64,000 nt of DNA from NCBI GenBank assembly GCA_028023455.1, contig JAQFVV010000180.1, positions 744,001 to 808,000 on the forward strand, given 5' to 3'. Each line of letters starts with the position of its first letter. Within the stretch, counting starts at the first letter, position 1. Source of the stretch: Epiperipatus broadwayi. Its lineage: Eukaryota; Onychophora; Udeonychophora; Euonychophora; Peripatidae. Both the position numbers and the translations under genes were made by a program. This document shows positions 47,991 to 58,423 of the stretch, one piece after another. The notes beneath the pieces are model-generated. The model did no database searches. It had not been told where the DNA came from and saw only the letters and a list, made by a program, of their open reading frames with translations.

Positions 47991-48600
47991 TCATACTTTA
48001 TTCATTCCCTCTTTCTCTACTAATACGTAATCTATTGTATGAAATATATTATTTCTAGACCATGTGCATTGTCTCTCACAAATATTTGCTAAATTCCCAA
48101 TGCTCAAATTCACTTTGTGGCAAAAATTCTTCGAAAGTTGTCCATTCTTGTTATCTACATCATTAATTTCATCAATATGCCCATTCATATCCCCTATAAC
48201 CATTATTCTCTTCCCCATTTTTTGAATTTCTGTATATCCTTAACTAGGCCTTTATATATATGCTACTATTCCACTCCATTGTAGTTTGATTATCTCCAAT
48301 GGCTATATAAACTATAGCCATGATCCATTCTTGTCTTCCTAACCTTATCTCAAACCACAAATGCTCTTGACATTTAACAATATTTAAATATTTTTTTGAC
48401 ATAACTCCTATACCACCAGCCCTTTTTTCTTTTTTTTTCTATTTATACCCTGCCATATCAAGTCTTCCAATATAGGTTCTTCTTCTTCTCTTAAATGTGT
48501 TTCCACTACTGCTAGTATATAAAGCTCTTCATTTTTAACTGCTTTGCTTAATTCCAGTTGGTCTCCTACCATTTTGCATATTCAAATATCCAATTTTAAC
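47991..48600 (-). pseudogene. CR1-like LINE ORF2 endonuclease (broken)
   Basis: EEP endonuclease read in pieces on the minus strand: GYLNMQNGR (start strand with Asn), YILAVVETHLREEEE (catalytic Glu), GAGGIGVMSKK, LWFEIRLGRQEW, MVIGDMNGHIDE (catalytic Asp and Asn, in the open frame 48218-47991), then CTWSRNNIFHTIDYVLVE (final Asp region). The order is normal and most catalytic residues survive. At least two frameshifts separate the pieces. Confidence 0.7.
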
Positions 48601-48849
48601 AATTTGTTCTTTCCTAACTACTCTTTTATAATTTTTTTTAATTCTTTTTTCTCCATAACATTTATAATTAACATGCTTACCATTAATTTTACAAACCCAT
48701 TCTTTCCCCACATCTACATTTATATCTAAATCACTACCCTTTTTTTATTTCTTATACCTCATCCATTCTTTTTCTTTCTGATAACACTGCCACTTAAAAT
48801 CTCACTCCTTTTTATGAGTTTCCCAACTATATTCCTTATAAATCAAACT

Positions 48850-49063
48850 CTTTAAAACTTCACTTACTTTTTTTGCTAACTGCAATCCATCTTAACTATA
48901 ACTTCTTTTACTAACAAAAAAATCTGTCACATCCACAAACATAACATTATTTCTTTTAAATCTCCCATTTATAGAATATGCCACATCCAACATATACCTA
49001 CTGTCAAATCTTGGTAATAATCCAACTATTCCTACTCTTCCTTAATCTTACTCAAATTACTAA
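48850..49063 (-). pseudogene. CR1-like LINE ORF1, C-terminal half of the SGNH domain (frameshifted)
   Basis: In another minus-strand frame the sequence reads GLLPRFDSRYMLDVAYS, then NNVMFVDVTDFFVSKRSYS, a stop, and DGLQLAKKVSEVLKSL. These are the late strands of SGNH hydrolases: Leu-Pro-Arg, then the Phe-x-Asp strand, then block V Asp-Gly-Leu-His. Here the catalytic His is read as Gln (codon at about 48881-48883), so the domain would lack its charge relay even without the frameshift. Confidence 0.65.
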
Positions 49064-49537
49064 TCATTCTATGTACTCATCTATTACTCTCTCTGACAGA
49101 TCTGACAAATTATTTGTCCCTATCATAACATACACATCTCTACTCCCTTGTTTCTTTACCTTATTTGTAACATACCTAATTCTAGATCCAGGCAGACATA
49201 CTCTTACATACCTGTTTCTATTTTCCCTTGCAATTACATCTCCACACTCTCTAATTAGTGAATCTCCTATCAATACTGCCTCACAGTTTACTTTCCCTAC
49301 TTCATCTGTAATACTTTCTATCATCTTTTGGACCTCCTTATCTACTTCTTCCTTATCATTACTACTCAATGAGTCTTTTATCTGCTCACACTTCATCTCT
49401 AACAATTTTAATTTTACTTTTACATTCCTTATCTCTTCCTCTATCCTACTTATTCCTCGACTAACCATCTTCATTGCACTACTTATTTTTCTACCTATAT
49501 CTCTTATCACACCTTCATCAATTACATTTTGCTCCAT
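49064..49537 (-). CDS. CR1-like LINE ORF1, coiled coil plus SGNH esterase-like N-terminal part
   Basis: 157 codons. Residues about 10-85 form a heptad-rich helix (RKISSAMKMVSRGISRIEEE, then KVKLKLLEMKCEQIKDSL). From about residue 88 the SGNH fold begins: VLIGDSLIREC (block I, nucleophile Ser in Gly-Asp-Ser), VCLPGSRIRYV (block II, with its Gly), and VYVMIGTNNLSD (block III, Gly-x-Asn). The stop after EYIE is a lesion, since homologous coding continues in other frames to about 48860. In CR1-group LINEs this protein is thought to act with the RNA or membranes; its exact role is not settled. The upstream residue MEQN is a plausible true start. Confidence 0.75.
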   Translation of the reverse strand: MEQNVIDEGVIRDIGRKISSAMKMVSRGISRIEEEIRNVKVKLKLLEMKCEQIKDSLSSNDKEEVDKEVQKMIESITDEVGKVNCEAVLIGDSLIRECGDVIARENRNRYVRVCLPGSRIRYVTNKVKKQGSRDVYVMIGTNNLSDLSERVIDEYIE

Positions 49538-49639
49538 TTCTCCTTTCTCCTGACTTTTTCTTTAAACTATCTACACTTAAAAACCACTTTTTCACCTCTT
49601 TTCTCACATTTTCACCCTGAACATATAACCACAAGCCTG

Positions 49640-49710
49640 TTACATCCTTAAAACAGGCAAAACTCTCTATACAGTAATGCCACTCAGTGCCAACCAGAGT
49701 AATTAATTAA
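49640..49710 (-). repeat. Leader segment of the CR1-like LINE shared with the dispersed repeat
   Basis: On the minus strand it reads TTAATTACTCTGGTTGGCAC, then TGAGTGGCATTACTGTATAG, then AGAGTTTTGCCTGTTTTAAG. It matches the last part of the repeats at 37.9 kb and 17.9 kb. Confidence 0.7.
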
Positions 49711-50934
49711 TTTTAATAGCAGTAATGTGCTAGCATAAGAAATAGTGATCATGTGATGTTTAGTGGTTTAACTGTTACATCCTTCCTAGTTTTATTTAAG
49801 CATTTTAAATGATAAACTTCTTCACATATAGTACTCTCTATCACAGCATGCCTAATTTCTTTCTGATCCTTATATATGCATTGGGAGATACAAATGCAAT
49901 CCATATTTCTTATTTTCAAAGCCCCTACTCTATATTTAACTTCATGCTTTTTCTTCTATTCTTCAAACTTCCTTACACAAAAGGAATTTACAACTCTACT
50001 GTAATGCCCCTTAGTCTTTAGCTTAAGAATTAATTTTTGTAAACATTAATCAATATTAGATGACATTTGTGATTTGTAGCTTGCTAATAACTTGTTTACA
50101 TATAAACTATCTTAATGTGATGCATTCTATTTATAACTACATTTTATCAATGTTAAGCACTTCATGTTGATATAGATTACTCTGTAAAATAAAGTGCCAC
50201 CACTTGTAGTATAAACTGGATGAATCATGATGTCTAGTTTGCTGAGTAGAGGTTAATTTGATTTTTTATTAAATTGTTTAAAGCTGCGAGTCTATAGTAG
50301 CTTATTGTTTCAACATTAAATCTTATTTTGTGAATGTGTTTTGGAGAAGAATGACATAATATAATCTTTATATTGACCATATTAATCAATAAATAAGTTG
50401 ATTAATAAATAAAAATTTAGCTTATTTATGAATAAATATTAGTGTTAGCTAACTTCATTTTTTGCTTTATTCTGACTAATTGTTCATTTTGACGCAATAT
50501 TAATGCTTTGATTAAATAAAAACAATGTTATTACATTAGGAATCAAATGATGCTGGTTCGTACAGGTAAAAATAGTTAATAATATTTTTATTATGGATAA
50601 TTCACTGTAGAAAATCTTGAGTTGCCTGATCAATTTCTATACTCATTGCAAGTTAAACTTCAGATCATAAATAAGATACACCCTGAGATATACAACTTAT
50701 TATGGTGGTATGTACATTATAATCAGATAAATATGATTAAATGGTTTTTTATATTTACAATCATTTAAATAAATAAATTGAAAGAAAATGTTTGTGAACA
50801 TAAACTAATTTTAAATTTGATAAATAAATTTCACATCTGTTTGTCTTTGTTTGATTAAAATTTGACTATACTACAATTTTTTTAAAATTGTGAACACTTA
50901 ATTTATATGTTTTTAAAATTAATATTCTGCTTAC

Positions 50935-51124
50935 CACTCCCAGGAATAACAATGCGAGTGGTATTGTTTGACAGACCAACAGAATTCTTTGGTGTTATAG
51001 TGATTTCCATGTCTTGAAACCAGTCCAATGTAAATGATGTTCTGTTGGTTTCATAGGAATTGTTTAAAGATGATTTAATAAGGTAACTAAAATTTGGACC
51101 ATTTTTATTATCTTTATTTATATC
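50935..51124 (-). CDS. FN3 receptor gene, exon A (first recognised exon)
   Basis: Internal exon of 190 bp on the minus strand. The acceptor is ATATTTTTTAG above 51124 and the donor is GAGTG|GTAAGC at 50935. It starts in phase 0 and ends in phase 1, with 63 codons and no stop. The peptide contains NGPNFSYLIKSSLN, then TSFTLDWFQDMEITITPKNS and VGLSNNTTRIVIPG. That is the second half of a fibronectin type III module (C' strand Tyr, E strand, then the Asn-Ser-Val-Gly-x-Ser turn). Several Asn-x-Ser/Thr sites fit an extracellular protein. Its phase-1 donor fits exon B. The first half of this module must lie to the right; I did not find it in the window. Confidence 0.75.
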
Positions 51125-52008
51125 CTAAAAAATATAAAAAAAAATAGTAATTAATAAATATAAAGTTAATATGCAATTTTGAAATTTTTTTAATGATTAT
51201 CTTTAATAAATATATTGTAACCTATTTGGACACTGACTAACCATTATTAATGGTAGATATTAAAAAAATAACTTATAGCTTAGTCTTATCAGACTTCTTT
51301 CTTTTTTATATAAGAATTCTTATAATACCAATCTGAATCATTCCATGTCTAATATATTATGAAACAAATATTAAATGAATTGGTTTAACAATAAAACAAT
51401 AATCATGAGACTTATTATCCAATCATCTGGTAATATACCCTTTTTAACATTGAGCATATACCAAAAGCATACCCTCAGTGGCATGAGAATATCATACAAC
51501 TTTAATTCCATTAAAATATCAATGATACTCCAATGACTAACAACAAAACAATTAAATTGACTAAATATTGAAATTTGCCATGTTAAATTTAATAATATTA
51601 ATATAATACTCATCTACTTATTGTAATTATTTTTATACCACTTGTTTTTTTTTATTAAGGAAAAAAATGCAGGTGACTGATAACTTGCTACATGATGTAA
51701 ATACATTTGTTTAAAGAAATCTTAAGATTATATTACAATCAATAACCCTAGTCTTCTCCATTGATTCATAAGAGTCTTTGAATTGCCAAGTCCTTTAATT
51801 CACAGATTTTTAGAACTTCATCCATGTTGCCATATCTTTGTATAAAGCACATTTATGGAATTCATACTTTAAACCATTTCTGAATTTCCATCGCTTTCCT
51901 GTTCCAAGTCTTCTTCAAAACTTTTCTCTTGTGAGCTTATTTCTTCATCATCTGTGATTTCTTCCATCAGTACACACATTTGTTGCTGCATTTCCTTTGG
52001 ATAGACAT

Positions 52009-52272
52009 CTACTTCCTCACTTCTGGAACTATCACTACAAGCCTCATCATTTTATTTCTCTTCTTATTATCAAGTTCTTCCACTGGATTATCAGACTCTT
52101 CTGAAATAACCTGCACTACTTCACCTTGCCTGCTTCTGAACCTGTCACTATGAGCCTCATTGCCACATTGCCCTTCTATATTATTGATTTCTTCCTCTGG
52201 ATTATCTGCCTCTTCTGAGATTACCTGCCCTACTTCACTCTCACTACATACATGCCCCTTCCAAAAAGACAT
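52009..52272 (-). pseudogene. LINE ORF1, acidic repeat tail
   Basis: 87 codons containing two related acidic motifs, SEVGQVISEEADNPEEEIN and GEVVQVISEESDNPVEELD, about 40 residues apart. They are an internal duplication of the tail. It is in a different frame from the knuckle part, hence a frameshift. Confidence 0.45.
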
Positions 52273-52373
52273 GCCCCTTTAGATTCAACAATACATTTGA
52301 AGATCATGGGATGAGATAAAATATCATGTTCCATTACCTCTAGATCATTGACTGTCTGACCTTCTGATTCAGT

Positions 52374-53186
52374 TTACATCTCATCCCCTGACTTATGATG
52401 AGCCAGCTTCTTCTTCTGTCTTCTTTTCATTTTTCTCTTTCTCCTTGAGAGACCCTCAGTTTTCTCCTCTTCCTTACCACATAGCTCAATGTTTGAGTCC
52501 ACAACACTATGTTCATCAGTTTGCGAGCCAGAGACATTCTGATTTTTTCTTGTGAAACTTTCACCTTGTGCCATTTTACCCATTTGAGTTGAACCATTCT
52601 CATTTAGTTCAGTATCGAACATATTATCTTCTTTTAATTGACCAATTTCTTCTAATGTGCCTTCAGACTCTTCAGATTGTATTGATTCAAAGCTAGTCAG
52701 TTCTGCCTGTGCTGATTGTTCCTTTATCTCTTTGGCCATATCTCTAGCTTGACCTGCATTTGTCCCATCTTTAAATCTACTGTGCAAAGTTTTTTGATTT
52801 TCCTTATAATGTGGTTTATTTGGTTTCACTTTGTTATCTTTTAAATGAGCATCTTGTAATTTCAGTTCTAATTGTTGATTTATTAGTGAAGGATTGCTTG
52901 ATGTTGTTATGCATTTGCGGAATCCATTATAGATTTTCCCACATTCTGTGCATAATCCTTTTGAACAGGCCCTAATTAAATGACCAGTGTCCCCATATCC
53001 ATAACACTGAGGTTGAATTCCTTGAATTACTATGTATATTAGGCTTTTATTCTGCTCAAGAACAGATGGTATATCCAATGGACTGATACCTTTAGTCAAC
53101 CTCATTGTAAATATTGCATTGTTGAATGGCAGCTGAATCCCTGCTCTTCTTTCTATTAAGGAAAATGAACCATTGAATAGAGACAA
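52374..53186 (-). pseudogene. LINE ORF1, zinc-knuckle and tail part
   Basis: 270 codons. The knuckle region reads QCYGYGDTGHLIRACSKGLC then TECGKIYNGFRKC. This is a CCHC knuckle (Cys-x2-Cys-x-x-x-x-His-x4-Cys) with its second Cys changed to Tyr, then an incomplete second knuckle. Upstream is IQLPFNNAIFTMRLTKGISP, the strand preceding the knuckle. Downstream is a long polar tail rich in Lys, Glu and Gln (RRKRKMKRRQKKK near the end). It would be a nucleic-acid-binding chaperone in an active element. The Met at 53186 lies in the duplicated segment and is not the original start. Confidence 0.6.
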
Positions 53187-53381
53187 ACTGTACTAATAAT
53201 CCCTGCAATTCATCTTTTCCAAATGCCACATGACACCTTTAGTCAACCTCATTGTAAATTTTGCATTGTTGAATGGCAGCTGAATTCCTGCTCTTCTTTC
53301 CATTAAGGAAAATGAACCATTGAATAGAGCCAAACTGTACTAATAATCTCTGCAATTCATCTTTTCCAAATGCCACATGAC
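53088..53381. repeat. 147-bp tandem duplication inside the LINE ORF1
   Basis: 53088-53234 and 53235-53381 are near-identical; I counted about six differences by eye. Both start ACCTTTAGTCAACCTCATTG and end CCACATGAC. The unit is a multiple of three, so it does not itself shift the frame. It repeats the region coding for the strand before the zinc knuckle. Confidence 0.95.
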
Positions 53382-54006
53382 AATTCTGCACCATGCCTGT
53401 TATCAATCTTGGTCTTTCCAGGTCAATTTTCACTAAATATTTTCCATCTAGAAACATTTGAGATCTTTTGAATCTTTCTTTGGTTAAAGTGTTCTCAAAT
53501 TCTAGTGTGATGTATTTTTTGTTAGGGTGATAGTAGACCCTTTTTATTAAATCAATGATATTTAAGTCCTTGATTAAGACAAATAGCTCATTTATTGGAA
53601 ATATGAAAAGTTCCCATTTTTTATTCTTTGTGCTCAATGTTAAAGTATACTGATTCTGGAAGCTAAGAAATAATTTCTGAGGAATTCTATTATTAAATTC
53701 ATCATTGACTGATTGAAAGTCTCCTGGAATTAAATTATTTCTATCCTGATCAAAGTTGTTCGTACTTAACTCAACCCCATGATATATTAAGCCATTCTCA
53801 AACTTATTCTCATGGGAGAAACCAGCATGATTAGTTTCCCCATACTTTGCATTGTTCAGATTGATTTCATGACCTCTGACCACTAGCTCTAGCTTTGTCT
53901 CAAGGCCCAGAACCCTCTGCTCCATTTTAAAGCCATTGGCATATGGGGTATTGAAACCTTGACATTTGGAAGTCTTTGCATCATTCTTTAACTTTTCTGC
54001 TAACAT
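53239..54006 (-). pseudogene. LINE ORF1, N-terminal/RRM-like part
   Basis: 255 codons. The first 100 residues include a helix (KMEQRVLGLETKLELVVRGHE). Residues about 125-225 contain beta-alpha-beta-like strands: WELFIFPINELFVLIKDLNI, YHPNKKYITLEFENT, FLDGKYLVKIDLERPRLITG. Then comes CHVAFGKDELQRLLVQFGSI, which looks like an RRM-type fold for binding template RNA. The frame ends inside the duplicated segment (53235-53381), so the last 40 or so residues derive from one duplicate. The real start is probably upstream at about 54690 in another frame. Confidence 0.55.
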
Positions 54007-54699
54007 TGAAAGTGTTAGTTCTGTATTATTGCTCTCACCAGCAGGTTCGACTAGATACTGCTAGGCTTCTGTAACTTTTTCCCTATTTTTTTCCAAGTTT
54101 TGGTTTTAATTGTCATGATTTTGTCTAGACAATTATTTTGTGTACTTTTCCTGAGCTTGTTTTTTTTTATTCTTGTATTGATCAATGTAGAGTCTCTTTG
54201 ATGATATTGCTCAGTTTTGCTTCTATATCATGAATTTGGGGCACAGCGCCCTCTTTTGTGGCAAAATTTCCATGATTTTTAATTTTTATCATTTTAGATT
54301 TTAGTAGTTTTGTGATGCCCCCCCCCCCCCAAAAAAGAAACTTTATTTTCCGACAGATTTTTATGAAACGTGGCAGTATCATTAAGATTTAGCATATGTT
54401 TCACTGTATAAACTTTAATTTGCTGTATCTCATCTCAATATTTTCATTGATATTTAGCGTATTTTCAGTACCGTTTGAATTTTCCTTTAGTACAGTTTTT
54501 TAATTTCCCTCAAATTTTATTTTTTTCTGAACTTCCTTTAGTTCTTTCATCTCTAAACATCTTTCTGAACTATTTTTAACTGATTTAGTTGTTTAAATTC
54601 TTCCGGAATTACTTGATCACTTCTTAATATGTCATTAAGTTTAATACTACTGAATGCTTGTTTATTTTGACTTTGACGGTCAGCATCCATCTTGGGAAG

Positions 54700-56117
54700 G
54701 TTATAAAACCTTCATCGTTGCACTTAATCAATTTTGGACACTTAATAAACAAAATTAAGAACTAGAAAACACTCTGCTACAAGATTGTAACTTAATCTTG
54801 CGTCCTAGAATAATTGAAATGAAATCTTTTAAAGTTTTCCTTACAATACTTTGATCTTCTTCTTGAGCTGATGTAACAGTCTTCTTAGCTTCATGCACAC
54901 ACCTCTATATACCACTTGTTTACTAGCATTTCTTAAATAAATAAACATCTTCGATAAATATTGTTTTTTAAGTAAAAGAAGTTAATCTATATACCTAAAT
55001 GTAGAGAGGGATTTTGTTCACATCCAGCCACAGTTAAAATAATTAAGAACAAATGTAATAATCACTTCCACACCTTTCACCCAATTAACTAACTTTTCTT
55101 ATAAATTAACTATTTAAAAACATTAAATATTATTAACCAACATTTATAACACTATTAATTACCATAATTAAATTCAAAATAATTTACTATCACAATGAAT
55201 TTTGATTCAATTATTCCTATTCTTATATGGCATGTTAATTACTCAACTCTTCCCTATAATCATTGAGAATATAATATTACAATAGTCAATAATATGTTTA
55301 AAAATACATATATACATGTATTAATATAGATGTCATTGTATGTACTTTAAATTGTGGTATTCTGGAAACATATTGAAAAGGGCAAAAAACATAATTTGCC
55401 AAAAAAGACTTTTCTATGATAATTTTATAATTTGTAATCTTTGTTGCTTGTATATATGTATTTTTAAACATATTATTGACTATTGAACACTTGAAGTGCA
55501 ACATAAAAAAAAAGAATTGGTTTTAATTCTTATTCTTTTTTTGTATAGTAATATAATATTAATATCATCTATGCTTTTATACAATATTATTGTCTAATTA
55601 CAGTTCTATAACTTATTTCTATTTTTTATATTTTATTATTTCATTACAAAATAAATGCTTCATTATTTTAGACTTTCATTAAGATATGGCATTTTATTCC
55701 ATTATACACAATAATAAGAATAACTATCAGGTATTCTTTCAAAATAATATCACTTATACCTTATACTCTCATTTTGTATTTTGATCTCATATATCAAATA
55801 AAACATTTATAAAATATCTCTTACATTCTTTAATATTCTATTTGTTTCATACTTTCTCATTCTTGCAATAAATTAGTCTAATATCACTGTTTGAAAACTT
55901 AGTACCATTACTTATATATTTAATTCATTAATACAATGTTTATATCAGTGTGACATTTCATGACAAAAACTGTGGGATGGATATCATATACAATTATAAC
56001 AATGGTATCATGGACTAAATGTAACTTAAGGCCACATATCATATTGTGTCTACATTAATTTTCTATCTCAGTTATTATTTCAAGCTCTTGCAGATTTTAA
56101 AAATGTCATTTACTATC
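54700..56117. other. Stretch with no recognised gene
   Basis: A+T-rich, no coding motif. The part next to the LINE (to about 54930) is somewhat less A+T-rich and may be its leader. Confidence 0.5.
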
Positions 56118-56125
56118 CATTAGAC

Positions 56126-57661
56126 CAGCGTTTCCCAACCTTTTTTGGCTCACGTACCACTTGGTAGTATATCATGCTAAATTGTACCACTTCGTAAAAA
56201 TAATTGTATTTTGTAAAATTTGTTATTGCGAGTGTGTTATTTTATTTGCATTATACATATTATAAGGTGATCATGTATTCACATCACATAATGAGACAAA
56301 TTACATTGTAACATGCCTAAACGTCATGCTGGATTATAAACTCACTGAAATTATAAACTCACTGTAACATATATGTATGTGTTTGTTCAAAGTATCATAT
56401 TTATCTACTATTTTGTCATTTTTCATTTACTAATAAATGGTTTTAATAAAAACACAAAATCATAAAAACCAATTAATATATTTTTTTATCATAATCAAAT
56501 GTTTTTATAAAATAAATTTAATGAGATCCTTGTGCTTGTTTCGAAGAACATAATTTTTTGAAATTTGGTTCAGAAGATGCAAGATATACCCTTAAGTCTA
56601 CAGCTGCATTCAATCTGTTTCAATACTTTTTTTAAAAAAAAATATATGAAGAAAAAGCTCTTTCTACTAATTCCATACTAGTAAATGGTAATAATAATTT
56701 AAGAGCTTTCTCAGAAAACTGTTCATATTCTTTAATGTTTAACCAAAATTAATTAGATTGTGTCGATAATTCTATTAAATTTTCTTTCTCTTTTATTGAT
56801 AATGATGTAGCTTTTTCTAAATTTTCTTCATAGAAGGGGTTTGAAATCCACTTATCATTTGTGTTTTCGGGTTTTGGAAAATATTCCATGAAAGACAATT
56901 TTAATCCTGTTAAATGTGCTATTATATTTTCTGTATATCTTGAGACAGACTAACCTTATTTTCAAACAAAAAAATATGTAGAGTTTCGAATTTTTCCGGT
57001 TGATTGTTTTCAATACACTGTTTCCAAAAATCTAATTTCTTAATCATACTTTCAATTTTATCATTAACATTAAAGATCGTTATCGAGTTATTCTGAAGTG
57101 TCAAATTTAAGTTCATTTATTTGCAAAAAATATCAGATAAATATGCAAGCACCTGAAGCCAATCAAAATCATACAATTTCGAAGAGAGATCAAAAGGATT
57201 GTCTTAAAAAAAAACCTGTGCTTCTTGTCTAAGTTCGAATAAGCAGGTTATATAGGGATCAATGAATTTTAATAAACAAAGACGATACAATCACAAACAA
57301 TAACCTGTCACTTGTAAGCCATGCGGTGAAGTGAATGAGAGTGCAGCACTATGACAACAGTGGTGGTGACATCTCAAGTTACTGGTGGCTAACGGCTAAA
57401 TTTAAAAGTGCACTCCAAAAAAAAAACCGATATCAATTGCTGGATTTTCGATCATCGACTGTACATATTAACAATTTTACTGTATAATATTATTCATTAA
57501 AATAATTTTTATGAATTATAGGAAAAAACGTTTCTATGATATTTTTATGATTTAATTTTTTTTACTTTTTATGTCCGCCATTATTGATCATTTTTCGTGT
57601 ACCACCAACCAGCAACTCGCGTACCACCAGTGGTATGCGTACCACAGGTTGGGAAATGCTG
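56126..57661 (-). mobile_element. hAT-superfamily DNA transposon, internally deleted
   Basis: Terminal inverted repeats CAGCGTTTCCCAACC (56126-56140) and, at the right end, GGTTGGGAAATGCTG (57647-57661), with one mismatch. It is flanked by an 8-bp target duplication with one difference: CATTAGAC (56118-56125) and CATTATAC (57662-57669). Subterminal GTACCAC words (two on the left, three on the right) are likely transposase-binding sites. An 8-bp duplication and CAG...CTG ends are diagnostic of hAT. The internal part (56525-57215) holds the C-terminal half of a transposase on the minus strand. The N-terminal half and the BED finger are missing. Confidence 0.92.
56525..57215 (-). pseudogene. hAT transposase C-terminal remnant (ZBED5/SCAND3-like)
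   Basis: Minus-strand pieces in order: YDFDWLQVLAYLSDIFCK, IESMIKKLDFWKQCIE (open frame 57116-56922), LKLSFMEYFPKPENTNDKW then ISNPFYEE, FWLNIKEYEQFSEKALKLLL then PFTSMELVERAFS. These match the Leu-Ala-Tyr-Leu-x-Asp-Ile-Phe, Lys-Leu-x-x-Trp, Trp-Ile-x-Asn-Pro-Phe and final Leu-Leu-Pro-Phe...Glu-x-x-Phe-Ser motifs of ZBED5/SCAND3-type hAT transposases. The last block is the dimerisation region. The DDE catalytic residues of the N-terminal half are not present. Stops and frameshifts are frequent. Confidence 0.75.
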
Positions 57662-58423
57662 CATTATACCATAAATATTCCAACTTATTTTATACATCAT
57701 ATTTGACCTGAATAAATACATCCGCACCACTACAGGATTTTAATAGATATACTTTCTCATACCACACCTTTAAAATATGACACTCTTTATGAAATATATC
57801 ATATAAATATACTCTCAGAACATCTAAACTTGTCATTAATCTATTATACTTTTAACATACCAAGAAGACTAAAACCAAACAAATAGTTTTATGATGGAAT
57901 TTATCATAAATATAAAAAATGATTTATCTTTAATTTGTAAAGAGATCAATCATACACACTGTTATACAAACATTAATATATAAATAAATAAATGAATTCA
58001 TTTCTTTGTCATATATATTCACTTACGTTTATACATTATAAATATCATGCATTTTTATTTATCTGACTCCATGCTTAAAATTGGATACAAATATCTTATA
58101 TTTTATTAAAATATTATATTAATCATAATAGTTTATGATTATCACAAGTTACTTTCTTGTAAATATCACTTTCCCACATTATAGAATTATAATCAATATT
58201 ATTTTTATATGAAAAAATTTTAAATACATATATTTCAAATGACAAAATAAATAATTTTAAATACACAATACTATATTAATATTATAGTCAATTCAAATAA
58301 AGCAATACAAACAGAAAGTTTTCTTCAATTCCTTGAAATAAATAAAAAGTCACAACACTTAATTGGGAGCATAGTTTCTATGATGACATCAGTAACTAAC
58401 TGTTGTTTGAAAGAAGAAAAATT

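Larger units (their letters stand above)
47700..49710 (-). mobile_element. CR1-like LINE with esterase ORF1, 3' part missing
   Basis: Minus strand. The leader (49640-49710) is shared with a dispersed repeat. ORF1 has a coiled coil and an SGNH esterase-like domain (49537 to about 48850). ORF2 endonuclease traces run from about 48600 to 47990, followed by a linker (47981-47751) and then loss of homology before any reverse transcriptase. SGNH-esterase ORF1 proteins are known from CR1-group LINEs. Retaining the 5' part and losing the 3' part is the opposite of usual LINE truncation, so a later deletion or rearrangement is likely. The plus-strand frames here (Ser/Leu-rich, 47722-48030 and 48978-49553) are shadows. 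Confidence 0.75.
51876..54690 (-). mobile_element. LINE ORF1 (gag-like) region, decayed and with tandem duplication
   Basis: A gag-like ORF1 spread over about 2.8 kb of the minus strand. A Met-rich start at about 54690 (MDADRQSQNK, then SSIKLNDILRSDQVIPEEF) is followed by frames 54006-53239 and 53186-52374, then an acidic tail (52272-52009 and to about 51876, ending DLEQESDGNSEMV and a stop). An RRM-like segment, a zinc knuckle and a Lys/Glu-rich tail are the arrangement of ORF1 proteins of several LINE clades. No ORF2 is recognised to the left, apart from a very weak reverse-transcriptase-like trace at 51371-51613. Confidence 0.6.

Noticed and set aside
47722-48030. 102-codon hydrophobic plus-strand frame
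   Set aside because: Antisense shadow of the CR1-like ORF2 endonuclease end and linker.
48978-49553. 191-codon plus-strand frame rich in Ser, Leu and Phe
   Set aside because: It is the antisense shadow of the SGNH-esterase ORF1 on the minus strand, which shows real family motifs.
51371-51613. Minus-strand frame with a Leu-Pro-Asp-Asp-Trp-Ile-Ile-Ser-Leu stretch like LINE RT (Pro-Glu-Asp-Trp-Lys)
   Set aside because: One short motif only, with no neighbouring RT blocks. Chance resemblance cannot be excluded, though its position beside a LINE ORF1 is suggestive.
54317-54334. C-run followed by A-run as a feature
   Set aside because: Simple homopolymer, similar to the G-run near 11233; no further structure.
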